Shown piece after piece: positions 16,395 through 24,039 of a stretch of 41,761 nucleotides of DNA (positions are counted from its first letter, which is position 1; each line of letters opens with the position of its first letter). The DNA comes from Amycolatopsis pittospori (GTDB lineage Bacteria; Actinomycetota; Actinomycetes; Mycobacteriales; Pseudonocardiaceae): NCBI RefSeq assembly GCF_013870525.1, contig NZ_JACBXD010000069.1, forward strand, positions 1 through 41,761. The letters are read 5' to 3'. The notes under the pieces were generated by a model. It worked only from the letters and a program-made list of their open reading frames with translations, was not told the origin of the DNA and searched no databases. Both the position numbers and the translations under genes were made by a program.

Positions 16395-17465
16395 TTGAGT
16401 TCTGAAGGTTCCATCGTCGGCGGCCGGTACCGCCTGGACCAGCCCATCGGGCGTGGCCGGGCGGGCATCGTGTGGCTGGCGTTCGACACGCGTCTGCTCC
16501 GCACGGTCGCGATGAAACGCATGTACCTGCCCGTCGGCCTGCCGCCGGATCGCGCCGAACAGGCCAAGGCGGTCGTAGTCCAAGAGGGCAAGACCGCGGC
16601 CAAGTTCGAGCACGCCACCGCGATCAAGGTGTACGACGTGCTGCCCGAGGGGCCGGACGTCTGGCTGGTGATGGAGTACATCCCGTCACGCGGGATGGCG
16701 ACCTTCCTGGCCGAGCACGGCAGGCTGACCGCGGAGCAGGCCGCGACGCTGGGCATCATGCTCGGACGCGCGCTGGCCGCGATGCACGAGGCCGGGGTGG
16801 TGCACCGGACCGTCGAGCCGGGCACGGTCCTGCTGGCCGACGACGGCGGTGTGAAGCTCACCGACATCGGCATCACCGGTGGCGGCGCGAGTCCGGCTTA
16901 CCGGGCGCCCGAGGTGGCGCGCGGCGAACCGGCGACTTCGGCGTCCGACGTGTTCTCGCTGGGCGCGACGCTGTACACCGCCGTCGAGGGCGTGCCGCCG
17001 TTCGGTGAGGACGGCGAATCTTCGGAGCGGCCGCCGCAGACCGCCGGGCCGCTGGCCGGCGCGCTGCGCAAGATGCTGCGGGCCGAGCCGGATTCGCGGC
17101 CGACGATGGCGGACACGGTCCGCTCGCTGGGCGCGATCACGGAGGGGCGGCAGACGGCGTTCATCCCGCCGACGGCGCCCGCGATGCCGACGGTTCCGGC
17201 CTCGATGCCGATCCCGACGCAGAATCCGCAGGCACCGCAACAGCCTGTTCCGCAGTTCCCCCAGCACCAGCCGCCGCAGCCGCAGTATCAGCCGCCGCAG
17301 CAGTTCGCGCCGCCGCCTCAGCAGCAGTACGCGCCCGCTCCCACCGCGACTTCCGCCGCGGCTTCGGCGAAGTCGGCCGATACGCGGAAGTGGCTGATCA
17401 CGGCGGGCGCCGTCGTGGCGGCGATCCTCATCGGTGTGCTGTTCGCGGAGCTCTTCCTGGTCTAA
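16395..17465 (+). CDS. Membrane pseudokinase of the Ser/Thr kinase family
   Basis: 356 residues. The fold is that of a bacterial STPK (GGRYRLDQPIGRGRAGIVW, VAMK with K41, AYRAPEVARG, SDVFSLGATLY), but the catalytic loop reads HRTVEPGT instead of HRDIKPGN: the catalytic Asp is Thr139, the Lys is Glu141 and the Asn is Thr144. DFG is DIG (D157 kept). Phosphotransfer should be lost. A Pro/Gln-rich linker (about 255-325) leads to one helix at the extreme C-terminus (331-353). TTG 16395 follows GAGG and lies 12 bases after the active kinase, so it is probably its operon partner and regulator or scaffold. It ends overlapping the convergent LysR gene by four bases. Confidence 0.88.
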   Translation: MSSEGSIVGGRYRLDQPIGRGRAGIVWLAFDTRLLRTVAMKRMYLPVGLPPDRAEQAKAVVVQEGKTAAKFEHATAIKVYDVLPEGPDVWLVMEYIPSRGMATFLAEHGRLTAEQAATLGIMLGRALAAMHEAGVVHRTVEPGTVLLADDGGVKLTDIGITGGGASPAYRAPEVARGEPATSASDVFSLGATLYTAVEGVPPFGEDGESSERPPQTAGPLAGALRKMLRAEPDSRPTMADTVRSLGAITEGRQTAFIPPTAPAMPTVPASMPIPTQNPQAPQQPVPQFPQHQPPQPQYQPPQQFAPPPQQQYAPAPTATSAAASAKSADTRKWLITAGAVVAAILIGVLFAELFLV

Positions 17466-18361
17466 GCGGCCTTCGCGGCTTCGCGGATCGCGCTGAGGAA
17501 TCGCCGTACCGCGGGGTGTTCCCTGGCGTGCGCGGCGACGGCCGCGTGGATCGAGCGCACCGGGTCTGGACGGCGGACCTTGCGGATCGCGACGCCGGGA
17601 TGCGGCGCGCCGAGACCGAGTTCCGGGATCAGCGCGACCCCGAGTCCTGCGGCCACGAACCCTTGCGCCGTCTGGTAATCCTCGGATTCGACGACGTGGT
17701 TCGGGGAGAAACCCGCCGCGCCGCAGGCGCCGAGGAGGATGTCGCGGCAGGCGCCCGGGAGACCGTCGACGCCGACCCAGGGATCCTCGGCGAGCTCCCC
17801 GAGGTCGAGTACGCGTTTGCGGGCGAGCCGGTGGTTCTTCGGCAGGATCGCGCGGTACGGATCGTCGAGGAGATGGACGTACTCGACGCCCTTGACCTGG
17901 GGCGTGGAGGTCGGGAGCACGATCATGGCGACATCGGCCTTGCCCGACTCGATCTCGGGCATCGAGTCGTCGGGCTCGACGAGTTTCAGGTCGAGGCGGA
18001 CGCCCGGGAAATCCTGGCGCAGCGCCGCGACGGCCAGCGGGACGAGCGAAGCACCGGCGGTGGCGAAGTAGCGGATCGCGAGCCTGCCGGTGCGACCTTC
18101 CTTGAGTTCGGTGAGTGCGGCTTCGGCCTTGGCGAGCTGACCGCTCAGCGTCTCCGCGTGTTCGGACAGCAGGGAACCGGCCGGCGTCGGACGCACGCCG
18201 CGTCCGACGCGTTCGAGGAGTTCGACGCCCGCTTCCCTTTCCAGAGTGGACAATTGCTGACTGATCGCGGAGGGTGTGTAGCCCAGGTTCCGGGCGGCGG
18301 CGGTGATCGAACCGCTACTGATCACGGCTCGGAGGACCTGCATGCGGCGGACGTCCAGCAT
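17462..18361 (-). CDS. LysR-family transcriptional regulator
   Basis: 299 residues. The N-terminal winged helix is typical (MLDVRRMQVLRAVISSGSITAAARNLGYTPSAISQQLSTLEREAG). The periplasmic-binding-like effector domain covers about 90-290 (RLAIRYFATAGASLVPLAVAALRQDFPGVRLDL). It is divergent from an EamA exporter with about 100 bp between them, the usual sign that it controls that exporter and itself. The intergenic sequence around 18372-18415 is AT-rich (TTACAGTTCTTCTTAAGGAT) and is the likely binding region. It contains one TCCANNNTGGA motif (18240-18250). Confidence 0.92.
   Translation of the reverse strand: MLDVRRMQVLRAVISSGSITAAARNLGYTPSAISQQLSTLEREAGVELLERVGRGVRPTPAGSLLSEHAETLSGQLAKAEAALTELKEGRTGRLAIRYFATAGASLVPLAVAALRQDFPGVRLDLKLVEPDDSMPEIESGKADVAMIVLPTSTPQVKGVEYVHLLDDPYRAILPKNHRLARKRVLDLGELAEDPWVGVDGLPGACRDILLGACGAAGFSPNHVVESEDYQTAQGFVAAGLGVALIPELGLGAPHPGVAIRKVRRPDPVRSIHAAVAAHAREHPAVRRFLSAIREAAKAA
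18240..18250. repeat. TCCANNNTGGA motif inside the LysR gene
   Basis: Coding strand reads TCC ACT CTG GAA (Ser-Thr-Leu-Glu) in the recognition-helix region SQQLSTLEREAG. Confidence 0.5.
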
Positions 18362-18462
18362 CCCCCGATCTTACAGTTCTTCTTAAGGATCCCTGCAGTA
18401 ATTTTCGCTTGTCCTTACGCGTCGGCGCGGCGAAGCTGAGCCAGTCACGAAGGAGGACTGGG

Positions 18463-19401
18463 GTGGGCGAGACCAAGACCCTGCTGCGGATCGGCGCGCT
18501 GGCGCTCATGTGGGGATCGAGTTTCTTCTGGATCAAGATCGGACTGGGGGCGTTCACCCCGGTGCAACTGGTGCTGGCACGGGTGGCGCTCGGCGCGGCC
18601 GTGCTGATCGGCCTGTGCTACCTGGGGCGGGACAGGCTGCCGTCGAACCGTCGGGTGTGGGGACATCTGGCCGTCGCGGCGTTCTTCCACAACGCGCTGC
18701 CGTTCCTGCTGTTCGCCTGGGGCGAGCTGACCGTCGACTCCGGGATCACCGGGGTACTGAACTCGACGACGCCGCTGTGGGTCCTGCTCGCCGCGCCGAT
18801 GCTGGGCGCGCGGACCAAGATGACCGCGATCCGGGTCGCCGGGCTCGTCGTCGGTCTCGCCGGGATCATGCTGATCTTCGCGCCCTGGGAGGCATCCGGG
18901 CTGCTCAGCTGGGGCGCGCTGGCCTGCCTCGCGGCGGCCGCGAGCTACGGGTTCGCGTTCGTCTACGAGGGCAAATACCTGACCGGCACCGGTGACTCGC
19001 CGATGGCGCTGGCCGGCGGCCAGATGCTGATCGCGACCGGCTTCCTGCTGCTGGCCATGCCGATGGGCGGTTTCGAACCCGTGCACCTGAGCACCGGCGC
19101 CGTCGTGGCGGTCGTGATCCTCGGCATCGGGTCGACCGGTATCGCGTTCGCGCTGAACTACCAGCTCCTCGCGAGCGAAGGCGCCGTCGCGGCCTCGATC
19201 GTCGGATACCTGCTGCCGGTGGTCTCGGTGCTGCTCGGGGCGGTGTTCCTGGACGAAGCGCTGAGTTTCCGGGTGATCGCCGGGATGGTCGTCGTGCTGG
19301 GCGGGGTCGCGCTGACCCGCCTCCGCCCGAAGGAGCAAGGGACCTTTGCTACCGCGCCCGTGGTGGAGCGTCCGCTCGCCGCCGCTGGGGAGGCGCCATG
19401 A
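18463..19401 (+). CDS. EamA/DMT-superfamily transporter
   Basis: 312 residues with about ten helices in two EamA halves; the first starts LLRIGALALMWGSSFFWIKIGLGAFTPVQLVLAR and the second GALACLAAAASYGFAFVYEGKYL. Members export amino acids and other small metabolites. GTG 18463 was chosen for the strong AAGGAGG upstream. The divergent LysR gene probably regulates it. The tail is odd: residues encoded at 19333-19350 (KEQGTFA) come from the dispersed 18-mer found also after aroQ, and the stop codon is followed at once by a TTTAGCGGGCTAA repeat. Confidence 0.9.
   Translation: MGETKTLLRIGALALMWGSSFFWIKIGLGAFTPVQLVLARVALGAAVLIGLCYLGRDRLPSNRRVWGHLAVAAFFHNALPFLLFAWGELTVDSGITGVLNSTTPLWVLLAAPMLGARTKMTAIRVAGLVVGLAGIMLIFAPWEASGLLSWGALACLAAAASYGFAFVYEGKYLTGTGDSPMALAGGQMLIATGFLLLAMPMGGFEPVHLSTGAVVAVVILGIGSTGIAFALNYQLLASEGAVAASIVGYLLPVVSVLLGAVFLDEALSFRVIAGMVVVLGGVALTRLRPKEQGTFATAPVVERPLAAAGEAP
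19333..19350. repeat. 18-mer semi-palindromic repeat, copy inside the EamA gene
   Basis: GAGCAAGGGACCTTTGCT is the exact reverse complement of 11411-11428. It lies in the cytoplasmic tail of the transporter, where an insertion is easily tolerated. Confidence 0.75.
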
Positions 19402-19425
19402 CCTGCGTTTAGCGGGCTAATCGTG
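19401..19425 (+). repeat. Dispersed palindromic repeat, copy 3 (asymmetric form)
   Basis: ACCTGCGTTTAGCGGGCTAA followed by TCGTG. It starts on the last base of the EamA stop codon. An ATG overlapping that stop opens a frame (ATG ACC TGC GTT TAG) closed by the repeat. Confidence 0.85.
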
Positions 19426-19473
19426 CTCCCGCCGGTCTCCAGCCGCCCGGCACCTCCCAAGACCGGCGGGAGC
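19425..19473 (+). terminator. Long inverted repeat between EamA and DUF4345 genes
   Basis: Perfect 14-bp arms GCTCCCGCCGGTCT (19425-19438) and AGACCGGCGGGAGC (19460-19473) with a 21-nt loop, flanked directly by repeat copies 3 and 4. It lies between convergent genes and could terminate either way, though it has no T run. Confidence 0.55.
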
Positions 19474-19496
19474 GCGTTTAGCGGGCTGAACGCGAT
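19472..19496 (+). repeat. Dispersed palindromic repeat, copy 4 (symmetric form)
   Basis: GCGCGTTTAGCGGGCTGAAC then GCGAT. Confidence 0.85.
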
Positions 19497-19520
19497 GCGA
19501 CGGGGCCTGGGGGCTCACCG

Positions 19521-19546
19521 GATCGCGTTTAGCCCGCTAAACGCGC
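19521..19546 (-). repeat. Dispersed palindromic repeat, copy 5 (symmetric form)
   Basis: GATCGCGTTTAGCCCGCTAA then ACGCGC, so the core is inverted relative to copies 3 and 4. It ends eight bases from the stop of the convergent DUF4345 gene. Confidence 0.85.
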
Positions 19547-19553
19547 TCTGGCG

Positions 19554-19922
19554 TCAGAAGGTGGAGGCGACGAGCAGGGCGGCCAGGACGACCTCGACCC
19601 AGAAGTACAGCCAGCTCGGATAGAAGCGCTCGGGTCGCTCGACGAACCTCGCGACCAGCCGTCCGAAGGCCATCCCGGCGAGCGCGACGGCCACCGCGAT
19701 CGCGGCGCCCCGCTGGATCCCGCCGACGTCGAACGCCGCGAAACCGAGCAGCGCCGCGATCGCCACCCCGAAGCCGCCGTAGACCGCGCGCACCTCGGTC
19801 CGTGCGGTCGCGGACTCCAGCTTGATGCCGAACGGCAGGATCAGCCGCCGCGGCGCGACGAGCCCGAGCAGGCCCATCCCCAGGAAGAACAAGGCCACCA
19901 GGCCGATGAGCACAGCCGCCAT
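19554..19922 (-). CDS. DUF4345 membrane protein
   Basis: 122 residues with four hydrophobic segments: 1-25 (AAVLIGLVALFFLGMGLLGL), 47-65 (VYGGFGVAIAALLGFAAF), 70-90 and 103-121. The pattern PRRLILPFGI followed by ARTEVRAVYGGFG is typical of DUF4345. Its ATG directly abuts the stop of the response regulator gene (TAGATG), so it belongs to the PspC sensor operon by translational coupling. Function unknown. Confidence 0.85.
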   Translation of the reverse strand: MAAVLIGLVALFFLGMGLLGLVAPRRLILPFGIKLESATARTEVRAVYGGFGVAIAALLGFAAFDVGGIQRGAAIAVAVALAGMAFGRLVARFVERPERFYPSWLYFWVEVVLAALLVASTF

Positions 19923-20597
19923 CTAGACGAGACGACGGTCGGAAGCCCACCGCGAAAGCTCGTAGCGGTTCGAAAGCTGCGTTTTCCGCAGAACGCTCGA
20001 AACGTGCGTCTCGACGGTCTTCACCGAGATGAACAGCTCGGACGCGATCTCCTTGTACGCGTACCCGCGCGCGAGAAGCCGCAGCACGTCGCGCTCGCGC
20101 GGGGTCAGAAGGTCGAGGTCCGGGTCGCTGATCGGCGCGGAGCCCGGCCGGTCGGCGAAAGCGTCGAGCACGAAGCCGGCGAGCCGCGGCGAGAACACCG
20201 CGTCCCCCTCGGAGACCCGTACGACCGCGCGCACGAGTTCTTTCGACGAGATCGTCTTCGTGACGTACCCGCGCGCCCCGGCGCGGATCACGGCGATCAC
20301 GTCTTCGGCGGCGTCGGAGACCGACAGCGCGAGGAACACGACGTCCGGCAGCTCCGGGCGGATCCGGCGGAGCACCTCGGCGCCGCCGCCGTCCGGCATG
20401 TGCACGTCGAGCAACACGACCTGCGGTTTGGTCCGCGCGATCCCCGCGACCGCTTCGGCCACCGATCCCGCCTCACCGACCACGCGTACGTCGTCGGTGA
20501 TCGAATCCAGTTCGGTGCGCACGCCCGCGCGGAAGAGCGCGTGGTCGTCGACGAGGAAGACCTTGACCGGCTCCCGCGTCTGCTGGTTCTCCGTCAC
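19923..20597 (-). CDS. NarL/LuxR-family response regulator
   Basis: 224 residues. The receiver domain (about 11-130) has DD at 17-18, phospho-acceptor D64 in VVLLDVHMPDGGG, and K in YVTKTISS. The C-terminal LuxR helix-turn-helix (LTPRERDVLRLLARGYAYKEIASELFISVKTVETHVSSVLRKTQ) binds DNA. GTG 20597 follows GAGGGAGC. It is 41 bp downstream of the PspC-domain histidine kinase, clearly its cognate sensor. The expected targets include the divergent PspC membrane-protein genes. Confidence 0.94.
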   Translation of the reverse strand: MTENQQTREPVKVFLVDDHALFRAGVRTELDSITDDVRVVGEAGSVAEAVAGIARTKPQVVLLDVHMPDGGGAEVLRRIRPELPDVVFLALSVSDAAEDVIAVIRAGARGYVTKTISSKELVRAVVRVSEGDAVFSPRLAGFVLDAFADRPGSAPISDPDLDLLTPRERDVLRLLARGYAYKEIASELFISVKTVETHVSSVLRKTQLSNRYELSRWASDRRLV

Positions 20598-20638
20598 GAT
20601 GCTCCCTCACTCGCCCTGTCGATGTGAGCATAGCGACC

Positions 20639-21988
20639 TCATGCCGCGCCCTTCCCCGCCTTGACCGGCATCTCCAGCTGGACCTCGGTTCCTTCACCCG
20701 GCGCGGTACGCAGTTTGAGCTTCCCGCCGTGCCGTTCCATCCGGCCGCGGATCGAATCCGCGAGCCCGTGCCTGTCGGCGGGAACGACGTCGGGGTCGAA
20801 CCCCTTGCCCCTGTCCCGGACGAACACCGTCACCGCCGTCGGCTCGACCTCGGCGTACACGCTGACCTCTTCGACGCCCGCGTGCTTGGCGGCGTTGACG
20901 ATCGCTTCGCGGGCCGCCTGGACCAGTGCGGTCAGCGGCTCGTTCAGCACGGCCTCCCCCACCACGACCTGCTGCACCGAGATCGCGAACGCGTCTTCCA
21001 CCTCGCCGCACGCGGCCGCGAGCACCTCGGACAACTGCCCGCTGATGGCCTCTTCTTCGGTCTTCTTGTTCTTGCCGTACCCCGACGGCCCGTACAGCCA
21101 GCCGCGCAGCTCGCGTTCCTGGCCACGCGCGAGCCTCGCGACCTCACGCGGCGATTCCGCTTGCTTCTGGATCAGCGCGAGGGTCTGCAGGACCGAGTCG
21201 TGCAGATGCGCGGCGATCTCGGCGCGTTCGTCGGTGCGGATGCGGGCGGTGCGCTCGTCGGACAGGTCACGGACCAGACGCAACCAGAACGGCACGGTCA
21301 GCACGGCCACCCCGAACAGCGTCGCGATCACCGCGACCAGCGCGAACTTGACCTGGTCGATGCTGCCGCTCTGCAGGACGACGACGCCGATCCCGGTCAT
21401 CACCAGCGCGACACCGGCGACGACACGGATCGCGGCCGACCAGCCCCCGCCGCCGAGGAACGCCGTGGCCACACCGCCCTTGGCACCCAGCCGCCAACGC
21501 CGGCGCTGCGATTCGTCGGCCTCCCGCCAGACGACGGCCGCACCGATCATGGCCAGTGCCAGCGGGATGGCGAGCCAGCCGCTGATCAGGCCGGTCAGCG
21601 TGCCGCTGGCGACGGCGAGTCCGACCCCGAGCGCCATCAGGCCGAAAGCCTGCTGCTTCTCCTTCGGGGCCGACTTCTCCTGTGCGACCTCGCCGGACTG
21701 CTGCTGGACGAAGACCCAGAGCAGGCCGTACGCGAGGAGGCCGGCGCCATTGAGCGCGGCCAGCAACGCGAACGCGGTCCGGACCCAGAGCACCTTGACG
21801 CCGAGATGGTCGGCGAGCCCACCGGCGACACCCGCGATGGCGCGGCCGGACCGGCGGCGGTACATCTTGGGCGGTTCGAACGGCGCCGGGGACAGGCTGC
21901 CGGGCACCGGCACCGGAGGGCGCTCGATGATCGTCGGCTTCACCTGCTCGGCGAGGTCGTTGGGGGCGGATTCCTGCACGTTCTCCAT
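20639..21988 (-). CDS. PspC-domain sensor histidine kinase (HisKA_3 type)
   Basis: 449 residues. The PspC domain (about 40-100: KMYRRRSGRAIAGVAGGLADHLGVKVLWVRTAFALLAAL) is followed by several membrane helices (to about 240), the dimerisation/phospho-acceptor segment RAEIAAHLHDSVLQTLALIQKQ and an HATPase domain (TALVQAAREAIVNAAKHAGV, DRGKGFDPD, GLADSIRGRMERHGG). This is the layout of envelope-stress sensors related to LiaS/MacS. ATG 21988 was chosen; a GTG two codons upstream is possible, and the longer frame to 22129 overlaps the divergent promoter. Operon with the response regulator and DUF4345 genes. Confidence 0.92.
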   Translation of the reverse strand: MENVQESAPNDLAEQVKPTIIERPPVPVPGSLSPAPFEPPKMYRRRSGRAIAGVAGGLADHLGVKVLWVRTAFALLAALNGAGLLAYGLLWVFVQQQSGEVAQEKSAPKEKQQAFGLMALGVGLAVASGTLTGLISGWLAIPLALAMIGAAVVWREADESQRRRWRLGAKGGVATAFLGGGGWSAAIRVVAGVALVMTGIGVVVLQSGSIDQVKFALVAVIATLFGVAVLTVPFWLRLVRDLSDERTARIRTDERAEIAAHLHDSVLQTLALIQKQAESPREVARLARGQERELRGWLYGPSGYGKNKKTEEEAISGQLSEVLAAACGEVEDAFAISVQQVVVGEAVLNEPLTALVQAAREAIVNAAKHAGVEEVSVYAEVEPTAVTVFVRDRGKGFDPDVVPADRHGLADSIRGRMERHGGKLKLRTAPGEGTEVQLEMPVKAGKGAA

Positions 21989-22104
21989 GGTCACACGCCA
22001 GGGGGCACTGATCCATCGGGGAAACCCCTGACTCTTCCCGCTGGGGGAAACCTCAGGGACGATCCCGGATGTGGGAGCGGCGGGCGGAGCGCATTCTTTG
22101 TGGC

Positions 22105-23373
22105 ATGAGTGGGAGTGAGACACATACACCGAAGCAAGGCCCCATGGCCGGCTTCGAAGAGACCGTCAAGGATTTCTGGCGGAGCAGGCCGGTCCGCCCG
22201 GCGCACGGCCGCAAGTTCGCCGGCGTCGCCGCGGGGGTCGGCTACCGATACGGCATCGACCCGACCGTGGTCCGCGTCGCGCTGGTCGCCGCGACCGTGT
22301 TCGGCGGCTTCGGCGTCTTCTTCTACCTGCTGGGCTGGCTGTTCCTGCCGCAGGAGGGGGACAGCGTCTCCGCGTTCGAGGGCCTGATCGGCCGTGGCCG
22401 CACGTCGAGTTCCCCGGCGTTCGCGGTGCTGCTGTTGATCCTGCTGATCCCCGGGCTGTCCTGGACCTTCAGCGGCGGCTGGCTGACCGATGGCACCGGG
22501 CTGATCGGCTTCGCGCTGATGGCCGTCGCGCTGTACCTGCTGCACCGCAGCCGCGGCCAGTACAACCGGCCGGTGATGCCCTCCCCCGCGTATCCGACCG
22601 CGGCGTTCTCGATGTCGACGGCGTCGGCACCGGCCTCGTCGGCGACCGCTGACGGAAGCTGGGACCCGCTGGCCGCCGACCCGTCCGCCTGGGACCTGCC
22701 GAACGCGTCGCCGTCCGGTGGCCTCCCGCCGCAGACCCCTCCGCCGCCTCCCGCGGCGCCGATGCCGCGACGCCGGAAGTCGAAGATCGGCGCGGCGACA
22801 TTCGGTATCGCCATGCTGGTCGCCGGCGTCGGAGTCGTCCTGAACCTGGACGGACAGTCCTGGTTCAGCATTCAGCACGTCGTCGGGCTCACCCTGGGTG
22901 TGGTCGGCCTCGGGCTGGTCGCCGGGGCGTTCGTCCGGGGCGGTCGCGGCCTGATCGGGCTGGCGGTGCCGCTGGCGATCGTCGGGATGGCGCTGACCAC
23001 GGTGCCGTTCGAGAACTTCTCCGTGAAGGGCGGTGTCGGCGACCTGACCGCGACGCCGTACCAGGCGTCCGACGTGCTGCCGGAGTACCACCGCTCGGCC
23101 GGGAACATCGACCTCGACCTGACCAAGCTGCCCGCGGGCACCTCGGTCACCACGAAGGTCACCAATGGGGCGGGCAACTCGACCGTGCTCGTGCCGATGG
23201 GCGCCGAAGTGAAGCTCACCTGCGAGACCGAAGCGGGCGACATCGACTGCCTCGGCCAGTCCCGCTCGGGGGTCGGCCTGGACTCGGTCGACTTCACGGC
23301 GCCGGGCAACGGCCAGAAGATCGACCTGAAAGTCAAGAACGGTGTCGGAAACGTGGAGGTGCGTCGTGGCTGA
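22105..23373 (+). CDS. PspC-domain membrane protein
   Basis: 422 residues. The PspC domain is near the N-terminus (about 35-95: VRPAHGRKFAGVAAGVGYRYGIDPTVVRVALVAATVFGGFG). Further helices lie at about 110-128, 133-150, 232-250 and 262-300. A Pro/Ser-rich cytoplasmic stretch separates the two groups. The C-terminal 100 residues (GVGDLTATPYQASDVLPEYH through KIDLKVKNGVGNVEVRRG) look like the extracytoplasmic beta-rich domain of LiaF/DUF2154-type proteins. It is divergent from the PspC kinase operon with 116 bp between starts and likely controls that sensor. ATG 22105 chosen; MAGFEE at 22144 is possible. Confidence 0.85.
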   Translation: MSGSETHTPKQGPMAGFEETVKDFWRSRPVRPAHGRKFAGVAAGVGYRYGIDPTVVRVALVAATVFGGFGVFFYLLGWLFLPQEGDSVSAFEGLIGRGRTSSSPAFAVLLLILLIPGLSWTFSGGWLTDGTGLIGFALMAVALYLLHRSRGQYNRPVMPSPAYPTAAFSMSTASAPASSATADGSWDPLAADPSAWDLPNASPSGGLPPQTPPPPPAAPMPRRRKSKIGAATFGIAMLVAGVGVVLNLDGQSWFSIQHVVGLTLGVVGLGLVAGAFVRGGRGLIGLAVPLAIVGMALTTVPFENFSVKGGVGDLTATPYQASDVLPEYHRSAGNIDLDLTKLPAGTSVTTKVTNGAGNSTVLVPMGAEVKLTCETEAGDIDCLGQSRSGVGLDSVDFTAPGNGQKIDLKVKNGVGNVEVRRG

Positions 23374-23608
23374 GTACGACTACGACAACTACGACAGCAC
23401 GCAGACCGAGTCGGCTCAGCCGGCGAAGCGCGGGGTGGACGTGTTCACCCTGATCGTCGGGATCGCGACGCTGCTGGTGTCCGGGTACGTCCTCTCGGAC
23501 GGCTCCTCGTGGCTCCCGCGGTTCGACTTCCGCTGGGTGATGGCGGGCGGCGCGATCTTCGTCGGCGTCCTGCTGCTCGCCGCTTCGCTCCGCAAGAGCC
23601 GCCGCTAG
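23366..23608 (+). CDS. Small two-helix membrane protein
   Basis: 80 residues. A Tyr/Asp-rich N-terminus (VAEYDYDNYDSTQTESAQ) precedes two helices (about 28-45 VDVFTLIVGIATLLVSGYVL and 55-73) and a basic end (RKSRR). GTG 23366 follows GGAGG and overlaps the stop of the PspC gene by eight bases, so they are co-translated. No family was recognised; it is probably an accessory subunit of the PspC module. Confidence 0.75.
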   Translation: MAEYDYDNYDSTQTESAQPAKRGVDVFTLIVGIATLLVSGYVLSDGSSWLPRFDFRWVMAGGAIFVGVLLLAASLRKSRR

Positions 23609-23634
23609 CGGCCCCGCTCACGCACCACCCACTC

Positions 23635-23665
23635 CGAAGGCCCCGGCCCCTCGCCGGGGCCTTCG
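23635..23665. terminator. Hairpin terminator after the PspC module
   Basis: Perfect 13-bp arms CGAAGGCCCCGGC (23635-23647) and GCCGGGGCCTTCG (23653-23665), 5-nt loop, 26 bases past the stop. Confidence 0.75.
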
Positions 23666-23676
23666 CCTTGCGCACG

Positions 23677-23704
23677 ACCTGCGTTTAGCGGGCTAATCGC
23701 GATC
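23677..23704 (+). repeat. Dispersed palindromic repeat, copy 6 (asymmetric form)
   Basis: ACCTGCGTTTAGCGGGCTAA then TCGCGATC, the best match to the asymmetric consensus; 12 bases past the terminator. Confidence 0.85.
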
Positions 23705-23889
23705 CGGTCGCCGAAGTGCCCCACGCGAACGCACCACGCTGGCGCTACTCACGCTGGTCTGCACCGTGATCAACGTCCGCCGACTCGTTTGGGACACATC
23801 GGTGTTTGGGCAGGGGTGACTGGTGAGCTTCCGAGCGCGGAGCAGGTCCTAGGGTCGGGACGGGCCCCGTCACTACGAGGGAGACGGGG

Positions 23890-24039
23890 ATGAACGAGCA
23901 CTCTCGTCGGGAAGTGATCAGCCGTCGGTGGGGCCGTCTCTTCAGAGGCGTTCGATGCGGTCGGCCTGCGGGCCCCGGTCGCTCTGACGCACCGTGTACC
24001 GGACCCGGTCACCCTTCTGCAGCGGCTCCGACCCCATGA
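23890..24039 (+). CDS. Possible truncated gene start (49 residues)
   Basis: ATG 23890 is preceded by GAGGGAGACGGGG, a near-ideal ribosome site, and the first 20 residues (MNEHSRREVISRRWGRLFRG) look like a genuine basic N-terminus. After that the frame runs antisense through the 3' end of the cold-shock gene (98-base overlap) and stops with low-complexity sequence. It may be the relic of a gene whose body was lost, or a real short protein. No family is recognised. Confidence 0.25.
   Translation: MNEHSRREVISRRWGRLFRGVRCGRPAGPGRSDAPCTGPGHPSAAAPTP

Larger units (their letters stand above)
23609..23941. other. Intergenic region between the PspC module and the cold-shock gene
   Basis: This 333-bp stretch holds a terminator, repeat copy 6 and, from about 23850, a sequence that looks like a gene start with a strong ribosome site (see the small frame at 23890). 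Confidence 0.5.
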
